From Mycobacterium decipiens (GTDB lineage: Bacteria; Actinomycetota; Actinomycetes; Mycobacteriales; Mycobacteriaceae), in contig NZ_OY970459.1 in NCBI RefSeq assembly GCF_963853665.1, positions 1,736,001 through 1,800,000 on the forward strand: 64,000 bases of DNA. The letters run 5' to 3'. Positions 1 to 9,070 of the stretch are shown piece by piece (position 1 is the first letter of the stretch; each line of letters opens with the position of its first letter). The translations under genes were made by a program, and so were the position numbers. Under the pieces are notes generated by a model. That model saw only the letters and a program-made list of their open reading frames with translations, was not told where the DNA came from and made no database searches.

Positions 1-1
1 G

Positions 2-904
2 ATCACCTTGGACCGGGCCGTGCAGAACGCCGCCCAACACGCGGTGGATGCTCGGGGTGGCAAGGCGATGATCGTCGTGATCAAACCGTCCACCGGTGAG
101 ATCCTGGCCATCGCACAGAACGCGGAGGCCGATGCGGACGGCCCGATCGCGACCACCGGTCTGTATCCACCCGGGTCGACGTTCAAGGTGATCACCGCCG
201 GCGCTGCCGTCGAACGCGACATGGCTACCCCTAACACGATGCTGGGCTGCCCAGGCGAAATCGACATCGGGCATCGCACCATTCCCAACTACGGTGGCTT
301 CGACCTGGGCGTGGTGCCGATGTCGCGCGCGTTCGCCAGCTCGTGCAACACCACGTTCGCCGAACTGAGCAGCAAGCTGCCCCCCCGTGGTCTGACGCAG
401 GCGGCCCGCAGCTACGGGATCGGGCTCGACTACCAGGTGGAGGGCATCACCACGATTACCGGCTCGGTGCCGCCGACGGTGGACCTGGCCGAGCGCACCG
501 AGGACGGCTTCGGCCAGGGCAAGGTGCTGGCCAGCCCGTTCGGCATGGCCCTGGTAGCGGCCACGGTAGCTGCCGGGAAGACCCCGGTTCCACGGCTGAT
601 CGCCGGCCGGCCGACGGCGGTCGAAGGCGATGCCACACCGATCAGCCCGAAGATGCTCGACGCGCTGCGGCCCATGATGCGGCTGGTGGTGACCAATGGC
701 ACCGCCAAGGAGATCGCCGGCTGCGGCGAGGTGTTCGGCAAGACCGGTGAAGCCGAGTTCCCGGGCGGATCGCATTCCTGGTTCGCCGGGTACCGCGGTG
801 ATCTGGCGTTCGCCGCGCTGATCGTCGGGGGTGGTAGCTCGGAATACGCGGTCCGGATGACCAAAGTGATGTTCGAATCGCTGCCGCCGGGCTATCTGAG
901 CTAG
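2..904 (+). CDS. Penicillin-binding lipoprotein, C-terminal transpeptidase domain (5' end outside window)
   Basis: The reading frame is open from base 2, so this is the last 300 residues of a longer protein. The H37Rv counterpart, which I recall as Rv2864c, is about 600 residues. The transpeptidase active-site set is visible: the S-x-x-K motif STFK (codons at 176-187) with the acylated serine, an S-C-N motif about 56 residues later, and K-T-G (740-748). This class B enzyme cross-links peptidoglycan outside the membrane and is a beta-lactam target. The N-terminal lipoprotein signal and dimerisation domain are off the window. It is followed tail-to-tail by the PE_PGRS gene, with 24 bases between the stops. 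Confidence 0.93.
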   Translation: MTLDRAVQNAAQHAVDARGGKAMIVVIKPSTGEILAIAQNAEADADGPIATTGLYPPGSTFKVITAGAAVERDMATPNTMLGCPGEIDIGHRTIPNYGGFDLGVVPMSRAFASSCNTTFAELSSKLPPRGLTQAARSYGIGLDYQVEGITTITGSVPPTVDLAERTEDGFGQGKVLASPFGMALVAATVAAGKTPVPRLIAGRPTAVEGDATPISPKMLDALRPMMRLVVTNGTAKEIAGCGEVFGKTGEAEFPGGSHSWFAGYRGDLAFAALIVGGGSSEYAVRMTKVMFESLPPGYLS

Positions 905-928
905 TGCGCCTTGACGGCTGGGGCTCTG

Positions 929-2341
929 CTACGACCCGGACAACCCGCCCAAGCCGATCAGCACCCCACCGCTGCCGCCGTTGCCGGGGCTGCCGTTGGG
1001 AGAACCGATCCCGCCGTTGCCGCCATTGCCGCCATTGCCGATGAACCAGGCGTCGCCACCACTGGCGCCGTCTCCGCCCTTGCCCGGCGGGGGGGTACCC
1101 ACGGACTCCCCGCCGGAGCCACCCGCGCCGCCATTGCCGATCAGCCCGGCTTTGCCGCCCGCCCCGCCAGCCCCGCCGATGGCAGTACCGATGCCGGCCG
1201 CTCCGCCGTTGCCACCGGCTCCGCCACTGCCGAAGAGCCAGGCGCCGGACCCGCCGGCCCCGCCGATACCTCCGGTGTTCTGGCCGGGACCGGCGGCACC
1301 GCCGGCGCCGCCATTGCCGAACAGCCCAATGGCGTTGCCGCCCGCGCCGCCATTTCCGCCGTTGGCGGTGCCGACTCCGGCGGGCCCGGCATCGCCGCCG
1401 GCCCCGCCGTCGCCGAAGATCAGGCCGCCGACTCCGCCGGCTCCGCCAGTGCCCCCGGCGTTGTGACCGGCCCCGCCGGCGCCGCCGGCACCGCCCGCGC
1501 CGAACAGCCCACCCGGTCCGCCCACTCCGCCGGTGCCGCCAGCTTCGGCCAACGAGGCTCCGCCGACGCCGCCGGCGCCACCCGGACCGAATAGCCCGCC
1601 GGCCCCGCCGGCCCCGCCGGGACCGGCGTTGGCCAGAGATCCCACCTCCTGTCCCAGCCCGCCGGCGCCACCGGTTCCAGCCGTACCAAACAACCCGGCG
1701 TTGCCGCCGGCTCCGCCGGCCCCGGCATTGACGCCGAACCCGCCAGTGCCGCCGGTCCCGCCGATGCCGAACAGCCCGCCGGGGCCCCCTGCCCCGCCAC
1801 TGCCGGCGGGCACGACGGTGGAGCCGCCGCCGTCGCCACCGCTGCCGCCGTTGCCGAGCAGCAGCCCCGCGGCTCCGCCGCGACCGCCATTCTGGCCGGG
1901 CATGCCGGATCCGCCGTTCCCGCCGTTGCCGATCAATATCCCGCCCGGCGCGCCGTCGGCCCCGGTCCCTGGGGCGCCGTTGGCGCCGTTGCCGATCAGC
2001 GGGCGCCCCAACAACGCCAGGGCGGGCGCATTGATCGCGGTGAGCAGACTCTGCGCAACGTTGGCGGCCTCTGCGCTGGCATACGAGCCCGCCCCCGCGG
2101 TCAAGGCCTGGACAAACTGGGAATGGAAAGCCTCAGCTTGAGCGCTGAGTGCCTGATAGGACTGGGCGTGCGCGCCGAATAGTGCCGCGATGCCCACCGA
2201 CACCTCATCGGCGCCCGCTGCGATCACCTCCGTCGTGGGCAGCGCCGCAGCGAAGTTGGCCGCGGTGATCGTCGAACCGATGCTCGCCAAGTCCGTTGCC
2301 GCCGCCGTGACCAGCTCGGGTGCGGCAATTACAAACGACAT
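929..2341 (-). CDS. PE_PGRS family protein
   Basis: This encodes 470 residues starting with MSFV, the usual opening of PE proteins. Residues 1 to about 95 form the alpha-helical PE domain. After a short linker ending near [11 protein letters not shown], the rest is glycine- and alanine-rich with dozens of GGAGG and GGTGG type triplets separated by LFG or LIGNGG units, the PGRS pattern. PE domains direct export through ESX-5 and PGRS proteins are cell-surface associated. I chose the ATG at 2339-2341 because it gives the canonical PE start; the open frame continues upstream to 2920 only because of GC bias. H37Rv has a toxin-antitoxin pair (vapBC23) near this place and no PGRS gene that I recall. 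Several long frames lie antisense in the repeats and are not genes. Confidence 0.93.
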   Translation of the reverse strand: MSFVIAAPELVTAAATDLASIGSTITAANFAAALPTTEVIAAGADEVSVGIAALFGAHAQSYQALSAQAEAFHSQFVQALTAGAGSYASAEAANVAQSLLTAINAPALALLGRPLIGNGANGAPGTGADGAPGGILIGNGGNGGSGMPGQNGGRGGAAGLLLGNGGSGGDGGGSTVVPAGSGGAGGPGGLFGIGGTGGTGGFGVNAGAGGAGGNAGLFGTAGTGGAGGLGQEVGSLANAGPGGAGGAGGLFGPGGAGGVGGASLAEAGGTGGVGGPGGLFGAGGAGGAGGAGHNAGGTGGAGGVGGLIFGDGGAGGDAGPAGVGTANGGNGGAGGNAIGLFGNGGAGGAAGPGQNTGGIGGAGGSGAWLFGSGGAGGNGGAAGIGTAIGGAGGAGGKAGLIGNGGAGGSGGESVGTPPPGKGGDGASGGDAWFIGNGGNGGNGGIGSPNGSPGNGGSGGVLIGLGGLSGS

Positions 2342-2543
2342 TTCACACCTCGCAATACGTCGTGGCCACCGCGCTATGCGAAGTTTCGTATTGCCGGGCC
2401 AGCAACGAATCATCGACAACGAACGGATCGTATCGCCGCCCGGCGAAACGCACCTGGTTTCGGATGATCTACTCTGCCTGTTCCCGACCCGGCTGCCGGT
2501 AACCTGGTGGAACATCGCCGGCGGCAGAGCAGCAGGAAAGGTC

Positions 2544-3131
2544 ATGACGGATACCGGTGGGGACATGGTGGCGTTGCGGGTTTCGGACGCCGACCGCAAC
2601 GGCACCATGCGTCGGCTGCACAACGCCGTGGCGCTTGGGCTGATCGACATCAACGAATTCGAGCAGCGCTCGTCACGAGTTTCTTTCGCGCGTACGCGAA
2701 GCGAGTTGGACGGGCTGGTCGGTGACCTGCCCGGGCCGGGCGCGATCGTCACCTCTGCGGCCGACCGGGTGGAACTGAGGGGCTGGGCCGGCTCGCTGAA
2801 GCGCCACGGCGAATGGATCGTGCCGACTCGGCTGGCGCTGGTGCGCCGGCTGGGGTCGATCGACCTCGACCTCACCAAGGCCCGTTTCGCGGGGCCGGTG
2901 GTGGTCATCGAGCTCGACATGAAGTTCGGCTCACTGCAGGTCCGGCTGCCCGATGGCGCCAGCGCCTCGATCGACGATGTCGAGGTCTATGTGGGCAGCG
3001 CGAGTGACCGCCGCAAGGACGCACCGGCCGAAGGCACCCCGCACGTCGTACTGACCGGTCGGGTGGTGTGCGGCTCCGTGGTCATCCGGGGTCCCCGTCG
3101 GGCTTTACTGCGCCGCCCCCGCACAGCTTGA
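2544..3131 (+). CDS. DUF1707 domain protein
   Basis: This encodes 195 residues (the Rv2862c homologue, by position and length). The N-terminal 55 residues match the DUF1707 (SHOCT-like) pattern: R-V-S-D-A-D-R, then [14 protein letters not shown] and a conserved arginine-rich tail. The C-terminal half is beta-rich with a V-x-I-x-G-P-R-R ending, as in the DUF2154/LiaF-like domains often paired with DUF1707. I see no membrane segment. The ATG at 2544 has AGGAAAGG just upstream and gives the family length; the same frame stays open back to 2190, antisense to the PE gene, and that extension is rejected. The function is unknown. Confidence 0.85.
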   Translation: MTDTGGDMVALRVSDADRNGTMRRLHNAVALGLIDINEFEQRSSRVSFARTRSELDGLVGDLPGPGAIVTSAADRVELRGWAGSLKRHGEWIVPTRLALVRRLGSIDLDLTKARFAGPVVVIELDMKFGSLQVRLPDGASASIDDVEVYVGSASDRRKDAPAEGTPHVVLTGRVVCGSVVIRGPRRALLRRPRTA

Positions 3132-3145
3132 TTAAGCTAGCGGGC

Positions 3146-4003
3146 ATGCCTACTCGAACCGCGCTTTCCCCCGGCGTGCTGTCACCGACGCTGCCGGTGC
3201 CCAAGTGGCTCGCGCGACCCGAATACGTCGGCAAACCGACGGCCCAGGAGGGCAGCGAGCCGTGGGTGCAGGCACCGGAAGTCATCGAGAAGATGCGCGT
3301 TGCCGGCCGAATCGCCGCCGCGGCCTTGGCCGAGGCGGGCAAGGCGGTCGCTCCCGGGGTTACGACCGACGAACTCGACCGGATTGCACACGACTACATG
3401 ATCGACAACGGGGCCTACCCATCAACACTGGGCTACAAGGGATTCCCGAAGTCGTGCTGCACCTCGCTCAACGAGGTCATCTGTCACGGAATCCCTGACT
3501 CGACGGTGATCGCTGACGGCGACATCGTCAACATCGACGTCACCGCCTACATCGGTGGGGTGCACGGCGACACCAACGCGACGTTTCTGGCCGGCGATGT
3601 CGCGGAAGAACACCGCCTGCTCGTTGACCGGACTCGGGAGGCGACGATGCGTGCGATCAACGCCGTCAAACCCGGCCGCGCGTTGTCCGTAGTCGGTCGC
3701 GTCATCGAGTCGTATGCAAATCGGTTCGGGTACAACGTGGTTCGCGACTTCACCGGCCACGGCATCGGCACCACGTTCCACAACGGGCTGGTCGTCCTGC
3801 ACTACGACCAGCCCGCCGTTGCAACGATCGTGCAGCCTGGCATGACGTTCACCATCGAACCGATGATCAACTTGGGCACCCTGGACTACGAGATCTGGGA
3901 CGACGGCTGGACGGTGGTCACCAAGGACCGCAAATGGACCGCACAGTTCGAGCACACCTTGCTGGTCACCGACACCGGCGTCGAGATCCTCACGTTGCCC
4001 TGA
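3146..4003 (+). CDS. mapB: Methionine aminopeptidase, type Ic
   Basis: This encodes 285 residues, exactly the length I recall for MapB (Rv2861c). It removes the initiator methionine from nascent proteins. The pita-bread metal ligands are present: D in V-N-I-D-V-T, D in G-D-T-N-A, H in the F-T-G-H-G-I-G motif, E in F-T-I-E-P-M and E near the end in Q-F-E-H-T. The first 40 residues carry the proline-rich extension with P-x-x-P segments (around P14-P19) typical of the actinobacterial type Ic form, thought to contact the ribosome. The ATG at 3146 was preferred over the upstream frame start at 3068, which overlaps the preceding gene. Confidence 0.95.
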   Translation: MPTRTALSPGVLSPTLPVPKWLARPEYVGKPTAQEGSEPWVQAPEVIEKMRVAGRIAAAALAEAGKAVAPGVTTDELDRIAHDYMIDNGAYPSTLGYKGFPKSCCTSLNEVICHGIPDSTVIADGDIVNIDVTAYIGGVHGDTNATFLAGDVAEEHRLLVDRTREATMRAINAVKPGRALSVVGRVIESYANRFGYNVVRDFTGHGIGTTFHNGLVVLHYDQPAVATIVQPGMTFTIEPMINLGTLDYEIWDDGWTVVTKDRKWTAQFEHTLLVTDTGVEILTLP

Positions 4004-4144
4004 GCGTCCCCGCCCGCCGGTCTGTTAACGCGGCAGCAATCGCGGCTTAACCGCGCGGAACTGCGGGGTGTCGGTGGACACCGAGTGCGTCTGGAAATCG
4101 ATGCGTGCACAAGTGGTTTCCGGTAACTTGCGTGGGTGCCATCA

Positions 4145-4711
4145 ATGATGAGGACGCTCGACGGGTTTGCGGTGCCGGTGGCAGTGTCCGGCCTGGAAAA
4201 TGGCTCGCAAAATGGCACCGTCGTCGTACTGTGCGCCGAGCAACGACCGCCGGCCGCCTATGCGGCCTTGTGTGCCCGTTTGCATACGGCGTCACTTCGG
4301 ACCGTCGTCATTGGCACCGACTCGCGCCTGACGCCGAAGTCTGTGGTCGGCATCCTCGATGCCCTGGAAATCGGGTGGGCGGTGCTGGTCGGCGACCATG
4401 CCGGCGCCGAGCTCGCCTGGGTATTGGCAGCGACCAGGGTGGGCCGCTTCGTTGGTCTGGTGGCCATCGACCGCGGCCATCCGCGAGCGGCCGATGTAGC
4501 CGACGACGTGATTGGCGATGAGCACTGCCCGCCGGTGGAGATCGGCACCACCGTCCTGGCGAGTTCCGCTGCGGCGCGGGCAGCGGCCCGCGACAGCCAG
4601 CGGCTCGTCTACGCCGACTACCGTGTGGTGGATCTCGTTGACCCGCGTAACGCGCAGGAGTCGACGGCGCAGCTGTCCACCGAGATCGTGTTGCGCGCCA
4701 GCGGCTGGTAG
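4145..4711 (+). CDS. Alpha/beta-hydrolase-fold protein with altered nucleophile elbow
   Basis: This encodes about 188 residues between mapB and glnA4, where I recall no H37Rv gene. The order of strands and helices fits a small alpha/beta hydrolase: G-T-V-V-V-L strand, then L-R-T-V-V-I-G-T-D-S-R, then W-A-V-L-V-G-D-H-A-G-A-E-L. The last segment sits where the G-x-S-x-G nucleophile elbow should be, but has His in place of Ser. The protein is shorter than typical family members (about 250-300 residues) and no obvious catalytic His is left near the C-terminus. It may be a non-catalytic or ligand-binding relative. The start is uncertain: GTG 4136, ATG 4145 or ATG 4148; GGGTG precedes 4145. Confidence 0.6.
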   Translation: MMRTLDGFAVPVAVSGLENGSQNGTVVVLCAEQRPPAAYAALCARLHTASLRTVVIGTDSRLTPKSVVGILDALEIGWAVLVGDHAGAELAWVLAATRVGRFVGLVAIDRGHPRAADVADDVIGDEHCPPVEIGTTVLASSAAARAAARDSQRLVYADYRVVDLVDPRNAQESTAQLSTEIVLRASGW

Positions 4712-4790
4712 TGCCGAGGTCGACTACGGGCGTGTCGGCCGAGGACCCGAAGGTGGTTGACTAGCGGCCATGGTCGTGGGAGGAAGAGCG

Positions 4791-6164
4791 GTGACCGGTT
4801 CGGGTTCTCCGGCGTTGTCGTGGACCGAGCTGGAACGACTGGTCGCGGCGGGTGGTGTCGACACCGTCATCGTCGCATTCACCGACATGCAGGGCCGGCT
4901 GGCCGGTAAACGGATATCGGGCCGGCTGTTCGTCGACGAGCTGGCCACGCGCGGCGCCGAATGCTGCAGCTATCTGCTGGCCGTCGACGTCGACCTGAAT
5001 ACGGTGCCCGGTTATGCGATGTCGAGTTGGGACACCGGGTACGGCGACATGGTGATGACTCCGGACCTGACCACTCTTCGGTTGATTCCCTGGCTACCTG
5101 CAACGGCGCTGGTGATCGCCGACCTGGCCTGGGCCGACGGCAGCGAGGTCGCCGTCGCGCCGCGCAGCATTCTGCGCCGTCAGCTGGACCGGCTCAAGGA
5201 GCGTGGACTGGTCGCCGATGTGGCCACCGAGCTGGAGTTCATCGTCTTCGACCAGCCGTACCGCCAGGCGTGGGCCAGCGGGTACCGCGGGCTGACCCCG
5301 GCCAGCGACTACAACATCGACTACGCGATATTGGCGTCGTCGCGGATGGAGCCGTTGCTGCGCGACATCCGGTTGGGTATGGCGGGTGCGGGCCTGCGGT
5401 TCGAGGCCGTCAAGGGCGAATGCAACAAGGGCCAGCAGGAGATCGGGTTTCACTACGACGAAGCGCTGGTCACCTGCGACAATCACGCGATCTACAAGAA
5501 CGGTGCCAAGGAGATCGCCGACCAGCACGGCAAGAGCCTGACGTTCATGGCGAAATATGATGAACGAGAAGGTAATAGCTGTCACATTCATTTGTCGCTG
5601 CGCGGCACGGACAATTCCGCAGTCTTCGCCGACAGCGGCGGGCCGCAGGGCATGTCGCCGATGTTTCGTAGCTTCGTGGCCGGCCAGTTGGCCACGTTGC
5701 GCGAATTCACCTTGTGCTATGCGCCGAATATCAATTCCTATAAGCGATTTGCCGATGGCAGTTTCGCTCCGACGGCTGTGGCGTGGGGGCTGGACAACCG
5801 CACCTGCGCACTGCGGGTGGTCGGCCACGGGCGAAACATCCGGGTCGAATGCCGGGTTCCCGGTGGCGATGTCAATCAGTACCTGGCGGTGGCGGCTCTC
5901 CTGGCGGGAGGGCTGTACGGTATTGAGCGGGGCCTGCAGCTACCCGAGCCCTGCGTCGGCAACGCCTACGACGTTGGTGATGTCGAACGACTGCCGGTCA
6001 CGCTGGCTGACGCCGCAGCGTTGTTCGAGGCGTCTGCCCGGGTGCGGGAGGCGTTTGGCGAGAACGTTGTCGCGCACTACCTGAACAACGCGCGGGTGGA
6101 GTTGGCGGCGTTCAACGCGGCGGTCACCGATTGGGAGAGGATGCGTGGGTTTGAACGCCTCTAG
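4791..6164 (+). CDS. glnA4: Glutamine synthetase family protein (GlnA4; probable gamma-glutamyl-amine ligase)
   Basis: This encodes 457 residues, matching Rv2860c. The GTG start at 4791 has GGAGGA seven bases upstream; an in-frame ATG at 4770 lacks this. Glutamine-synthetase catalytic segments are visible: T-E-L-E-F for the metal-binding glutamate, K-G-E-C-N-K-G-Q-Q-E-I-G, C-H-I-H-L-S-L, the N-S-Y-K-R-F loop and a C-x-x-R-V-V-G-H-G arginine region. GlnA4-type proteins are usually not the housekeeping enzyme; relatives such as PuuA join glutamate to polyamines or ethanolamine. The next genes, an amidotransferase-type hydrolase and an aldehyde dehydrogenase, support that reading. The 3' end overlaps the next gene by 20 bases. 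Confidence 0.93.
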   Translation: MTGSGSPALSWTELERLVAAGGVDTVIVAFTDMQGRLAGKRISGRLFVDELATRGAECCSYLLAVDVDLNTVPGYAMSSWDTGYGDMVMTPDLTTLRLIPWLPATALVIADLAWADGSEVAVAPRSILRRQLDRLKERGLVADVATELEFIVFDQPYRQAWASGYRGLTPASDYNIDYAILASSRMEPLLRDIRLGMAGAGLRFEAVKGECNKGQQEIGFHYDEALVTCDNHAIYKNGAKEIADQHGKSLTFMAKYDEREGNSCHIHLSLRGTDNSAVFADSGGPQGMSPMFRSFVAGQLATLREFTLCYAPNINSYKRFADGSFAPTAVAWGLDNRTCALRVVGHGRNIRVECRVPGGDVNQYLAVAALLAGGLYGIERGLQLPEPCVGNAYDVGDVERLPVTLADAAALFEASARVREAFGENVVAHYLNNARVELAAFNAAVTDWERMRGFERL

Positions 6165-6906
6165 AGCGAGTCGCCCGGTCGTCGGCCTGACGGCTTATCT
6201 GGAGCAGGTGCGGACCGGGGACTGGGATGTCCCCGCGGGCTATCTGCCTGCCGACTACTTCGAGGGCATCACCATGGCCGGTGGTATCGCGGTACTGCTG
6301 CCGCCGCAGCCGGTGGACCCCGAGATCGCCGGCTGCGTGCTGGACAGCCTGCACGCTCTGGTGATCACCGGGGGCTACGACCTGGATCCGGCGGCCTATG
6401 GCCAAAAGCCGCATCCGGCCACCGACCAGCCGCGCCCGGGCCGCGACACGTGGGAGTTCGCGCTGTTGCGGGGTGCGCTGGAGCGGGGGCTGCCGGTGCT
6501 GGGTATCTGTCGCGGCGCGCAGGTGCTCAACGTCGCGCTCGGCGGCACGCTGCACCAGCACCTGCCCGACCTGCTGGGCCACAGCGGGCATCGGGCGGGC
6601 AACGGGATCTTCACCAGATTGCCGGTCCGCACCGCGCCGGGCACCCGGCTGGCCGCTCTGATCGGGGAGTCCGCCGATGTGCCGTGTTACCACCACCAAG
6701 CCATCGACGAGGTCGGTGCGGGCCTGGTGGTAAGCGCGGGGGATATCGACGGCGTGGTCGAGGCGCTGGAGCTGCCCGGGGACAAGTTCGTGCTTGCGGT
6801 GCAGTGGCATCCGGAGAAGTCGCTTGATGATCTGCGGCTGTTCAAGGCGTTGGTGGACGCCGCAGGCTCGTATGCGGGCCGGCTCAGCCAAGTGGCGTCA
6901 AGGTGA
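6145..6906 (+). CDS. Class I glutamine amidotransferase-like gamma-glutamyl hydrolase (PuuD-like)
   Basis: This encodes 253 residues (Rv2859c homologue). The triad of the class I amidotransferase fold is present: Cys in V-L-G-I-C-R-G-A-Q, His in V-Q-W-H-P-E and the following Glu. I-T-G-G-Y-D-L-D-P and C-Y-H-H-Q-A-I are also typical of the gamma-glutamyl-GABA hydrolase (PuuD) branch, which frees the amine product from its glutamyl carrier. The GTG at 6145 follows GGGAGAGG and overlaps the end of glnA4, and the 3' end overlaps aldC by four bases (GTGA), so the genes are translationally coupled. I recall the H37Rv annotation as longer at the N-terminus, probably through a different start choice. 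Confidence 0.88.
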   Translation: MGLNASRASRPVVGLTAYLEQVRTGDWDVPAGYLPADYFEGITMAGGIAVLLPPQPVDPEIAGCVLDSLHALVITGGYDLDPAAYGQKPHPATDQPRPGRDTWEFALLRGALERGLPVLGICRGAQVLNVALGGTLHQHLPDLLGHSGHRAGNGIFTRLPVRTAPGTRLAALIGESADVPCYHHQAIDEVGAGLVVSAGDIDGVVEALELPGDKFVLAVQWHPEKSLDDLRLFKALVDAAGSYAGRLSQVASR

Positions 6907-8270
6907 GCACTGCGCAACTGATCAACCCCGCCACCGAGGAAGTGCTGGCCTCGGTGGACCACGCCGATGCCGCCGCCGTCGACGATGCGGTGCGACGGGC
7001 CCAGGCGGCGCAGCGGCGTTGGGCACGATCGGCGCCCGCCGAGCGGGCACTGGGCCTGCGCGCGTTCGCGGCTGCCGTCGAAGCCCACGTCGATGAGCTG
7101 GCGGCGCTCGAGGTGGCCAATTCGGGACACCCGATCGCGTCGGCCGAGTGGGAAGCCGGTCACGTGCGGGACGTGTTGGCGTTCTATGCGGGGAGCCCGG
7201 AGCGGTTGTCCGGCAAGCAGATTCCCGTTTCCGGCGGGCTGGATATCACCTTTAACGAACCGATGGGCGTGGTCGGGGTGATCACGCCGTGGAACTTCCC
7301 GATGGTGATCGCGTCGTGGGGCATCGCCCCGGCGCTAGCCGCTGGCAACGCGGTGCTGGTCAAGCCCGCCGAGTGGACGCCGTTGACCACGATGCGGCTC
7401 GGTGAGCTGGCGGTCGAGGCGGGGCTGGACGCAGACCTGCTGCAGGTGCTGCCGGGGAAGGGCGCGGTGGTTGGGGAGCGCTTCGTCACCCACCCCGACA
7501 TTCGCAAGATCGTGTTCACCGGGTCCACCGAAACCGGCATGCGGGTGATGGCCGGTGCCGCGGCTCAAGTCAAGAGAGTGACGCTGGAACTGGGCGGCAA
7601 GAGCGCCAACATCGTCTTCGCTGACTGCGACCTGCAGCGCGCGGCGGCCACCGCGCCGGCCGGGGTCTTCGACAACGCCGGGCAGGATTGCTGTGCTCGA
7701 AGCCGAATTCTGGTGCAGCGCAGCGTTTACGACCGTTTCATGGAGCTTCTCGAGCCGGCGGTCAAGGGCGTCGTTGTCGGGGACCCCGGATCGCGCGACA
7801 CCGAGATGGGTCCGCTGGTATCGTGCGTGCACCGCGACAAGGTCGCCGCGTATGTGCCCGACGACGCACCCGTCGCGTTTCGCGGCACCGCCCCGGCTGG
7901 GCGTGGATTCTGGTTCCCGCCAACCGTTCTCACGCCGCACCGTGGTGACCGCACCGTTACCGACGAAATCTTCGGGCCGGTGGTCGTGGTGCTGGCGTTC
8001 GACGACGAGGCCGACGCCGTCGCGTTGGCCAACGACACCGCGTACGGGCTGTCCGGATCGATCTGGACCGACGACCTGTCCCGCGGGCTGCGGGTGGCGC
8101 GGGCGGTCGAGTCCGGCAACCTGTCGGTGAATTCGCACTCGTCGGTGCGCTTCAACACCCCGTTCGGCGGCTTCAAGCAGTCTGGGTTGGGCCGTGAGCT
8201 GGGGTCGGACGCACCGCTGCATTTCACCGAGACCAAGAACGTGTTCATCGCCATCGGGGAGGAGGACTAG
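6903..8270 (+). CDS. aldC: Aldehyde dehydrogenase (NAD(P)-dependent)
   Basis: This encodes 455 residues, the length I recall for AldC (Rv2858c). ALDH landmarks are in order: T-P-W-N-F-P (residues near 123), F-T-G-S-T-E-T-G for the cofactor loop, the general base Glu in L-E-L-G-G-K-S, the catalytic Cys in G-Q-D-C-C-A-R and E-I-F-G-P-V for the cofactor ribose. It oxidises an aldehyde to an acid in the cytosol. In this operon the substrate is probably the aldehyde left when the amine of a glutamylated amine is oxidised, as with PuuC; that is an inference. The GTG start overlaps the previous stop and the stop overlaps the next start by one base. Confidence 0.94.
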   Translation: MSTAQLINPATEEVLASVDHADAAAVDDAVRRAQAAQRRWARSAPAERALGLRAFAAAVEAHVDELAALEVANSGHPIASAEWEAGHVRDVLAFYAGSPERLSGKQIPVSGGLDITFNEPMGVVGVITPWNFPMVIASWGIAPALAAGNAVLVKPAEWTPLTTMRLGELAVEAGLDADLLQVLPGKGAVVGERFVTHPDIRKIVFTGSTETGMRVMAGAAAQVKRVTLELGGKSANIVFADCDLQRAAATAPAGVFDNAGQDCCARSRILVQRSVYDRFMELLEPAVKGVVVGDPGSRDTEMGPLVSCVHRDKVAAYVPDDAPVAFRGTAPAGRGFWFPPTVLTPHRGDRTVTDEIFGPVVVVLAFDDEADAVALANDTAYGLSGSIWTDDLSRGLRVARAVESGNLSVNSHSSVRFNTPFGGFKQSGLGRELGSDAPLHFTETKNVFIAIGEED

Positions 8271-9052
8271 TGCGGCCGGTCGATCTTACCCAACGGCTGG
8301 CGGGCCGGGTGGCGGTGATTACCGGCGGTGGCAGCGGCATCGGCCTGGCGGCCGGCCGTCGGCTGCATGCCGAAGGCGCGACCATCGTTGTCGGCGACAT
8401 CGATCCCGATGCGGGTGCGGCGGCCGCTGACGAACTATCCGGCTTATTTGTGCCGGTGGATGTTTCCGACCAGCACGCGGTCGACGGGCTGTTCGACACG
8501 GCAGCCAAAGCCTACGGTTCGGTGGACATCGCGTTCAACAACGCCGGCATATCGCCGCCCGAAGACGACCTGATCGAGAACACCGGGCTGGCGGCGTGGC
8601 AGCGGGTGCAGGACGTCAACCTGAAATCGGTGTACTTGTGCTGCCGGGCGGCTTTGCGGCACATGGTACCCGCGGGGAGGGGCTCCATCATCAACACGGC
8701 ATCCTTTGTCGCGGTGATCGGTTCGGCGACGTCGCAGATCTCCTACACCGCGTCCAAGGGCGGCGTGCTGGCCATGTCACGCGAACTGGGTGTGCAGTTC
8801 GCCCGGCAGGGCGTCCGGGTCAATGCGTTGTGCCCGGGCCCGGTGAATACCCCGCTGCTGCAAGAGCTTTTCGCCAAGGATCCCGAGCGGGCCGCTCGCC
8901 GCCTGGTACACGTGCCGCTGGGCCGCTTTGCCGAGCCCGACGAAATCGCGGCTGCGGTGGCGTTTTTGGCCAGCGACGACGCGTCGTTCATTACCGCCTC
9001 GACATTCTTGGTCGACGGCGGAATCAGCTCGGCCTACGTCACCCCGCTGTAG
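8270..9052 (+). CDS. Short-chain dehydrogenase/reductase
   Basis: This encodes 260 residues (Rv2857c homologue). Classical SDR motifs are seen: T-G-G-G-S-G-I-G near residue 17 for cofactor binding, D-I-D-P after strand 2 suggesting NAD preference, N-N-A-G, catalytic Ser before Y-T-A-S-K, and C-P-G-P-V-N-T. The C-terminal F-L-V-D-G-G-I is the usual SDR ending. It is the last gene of the glnA4 operon, joined to aldC by a one-base overlap, so it probably works on the same carbon skeleton; the substrate cannot be told from sequence. It ends convergently 18 bases from the next gene. Confidence 0.92.
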   Translation: MRPVDLTQRLAGRVAVITGGGSGIGLAAGRRLHAEGATIVVGDIDPDAGAAAADELSGLFVPVDVSDQHAVDGLFDTAAKAYGSVDIAFNNAGISPPEDDLIENTGLAAWQRVQDVNLKSVYLCCRAALRHMVPAGRGSIINTASFVAVIGSATSQISYTASKGGVLAMSRELGVQFARQGVRVNALCPGPVNTPLLQELFAKDPERAARRLVHVPLGRFAEPDEIAAAVAFLASDDASFITASTFLVDGGISSAYVTPL

Positions 9053-9070
9053 TTCTTTGGCGAACGAGTA

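Noticed and set aside
981..2141. Proline-rich plus-strand frames opposite the PE_PGRS gene
   Set aside because: They are the complement of GGC/GCC repeats (Pro-rich by necessity), with no independent support.
2190..2543. N-terminal extension of the DUF1707 frame
   Set aside because: It lies antisense to the PE domain coding sequence and has no ribosome site; the ATG 2544 gives the family length.
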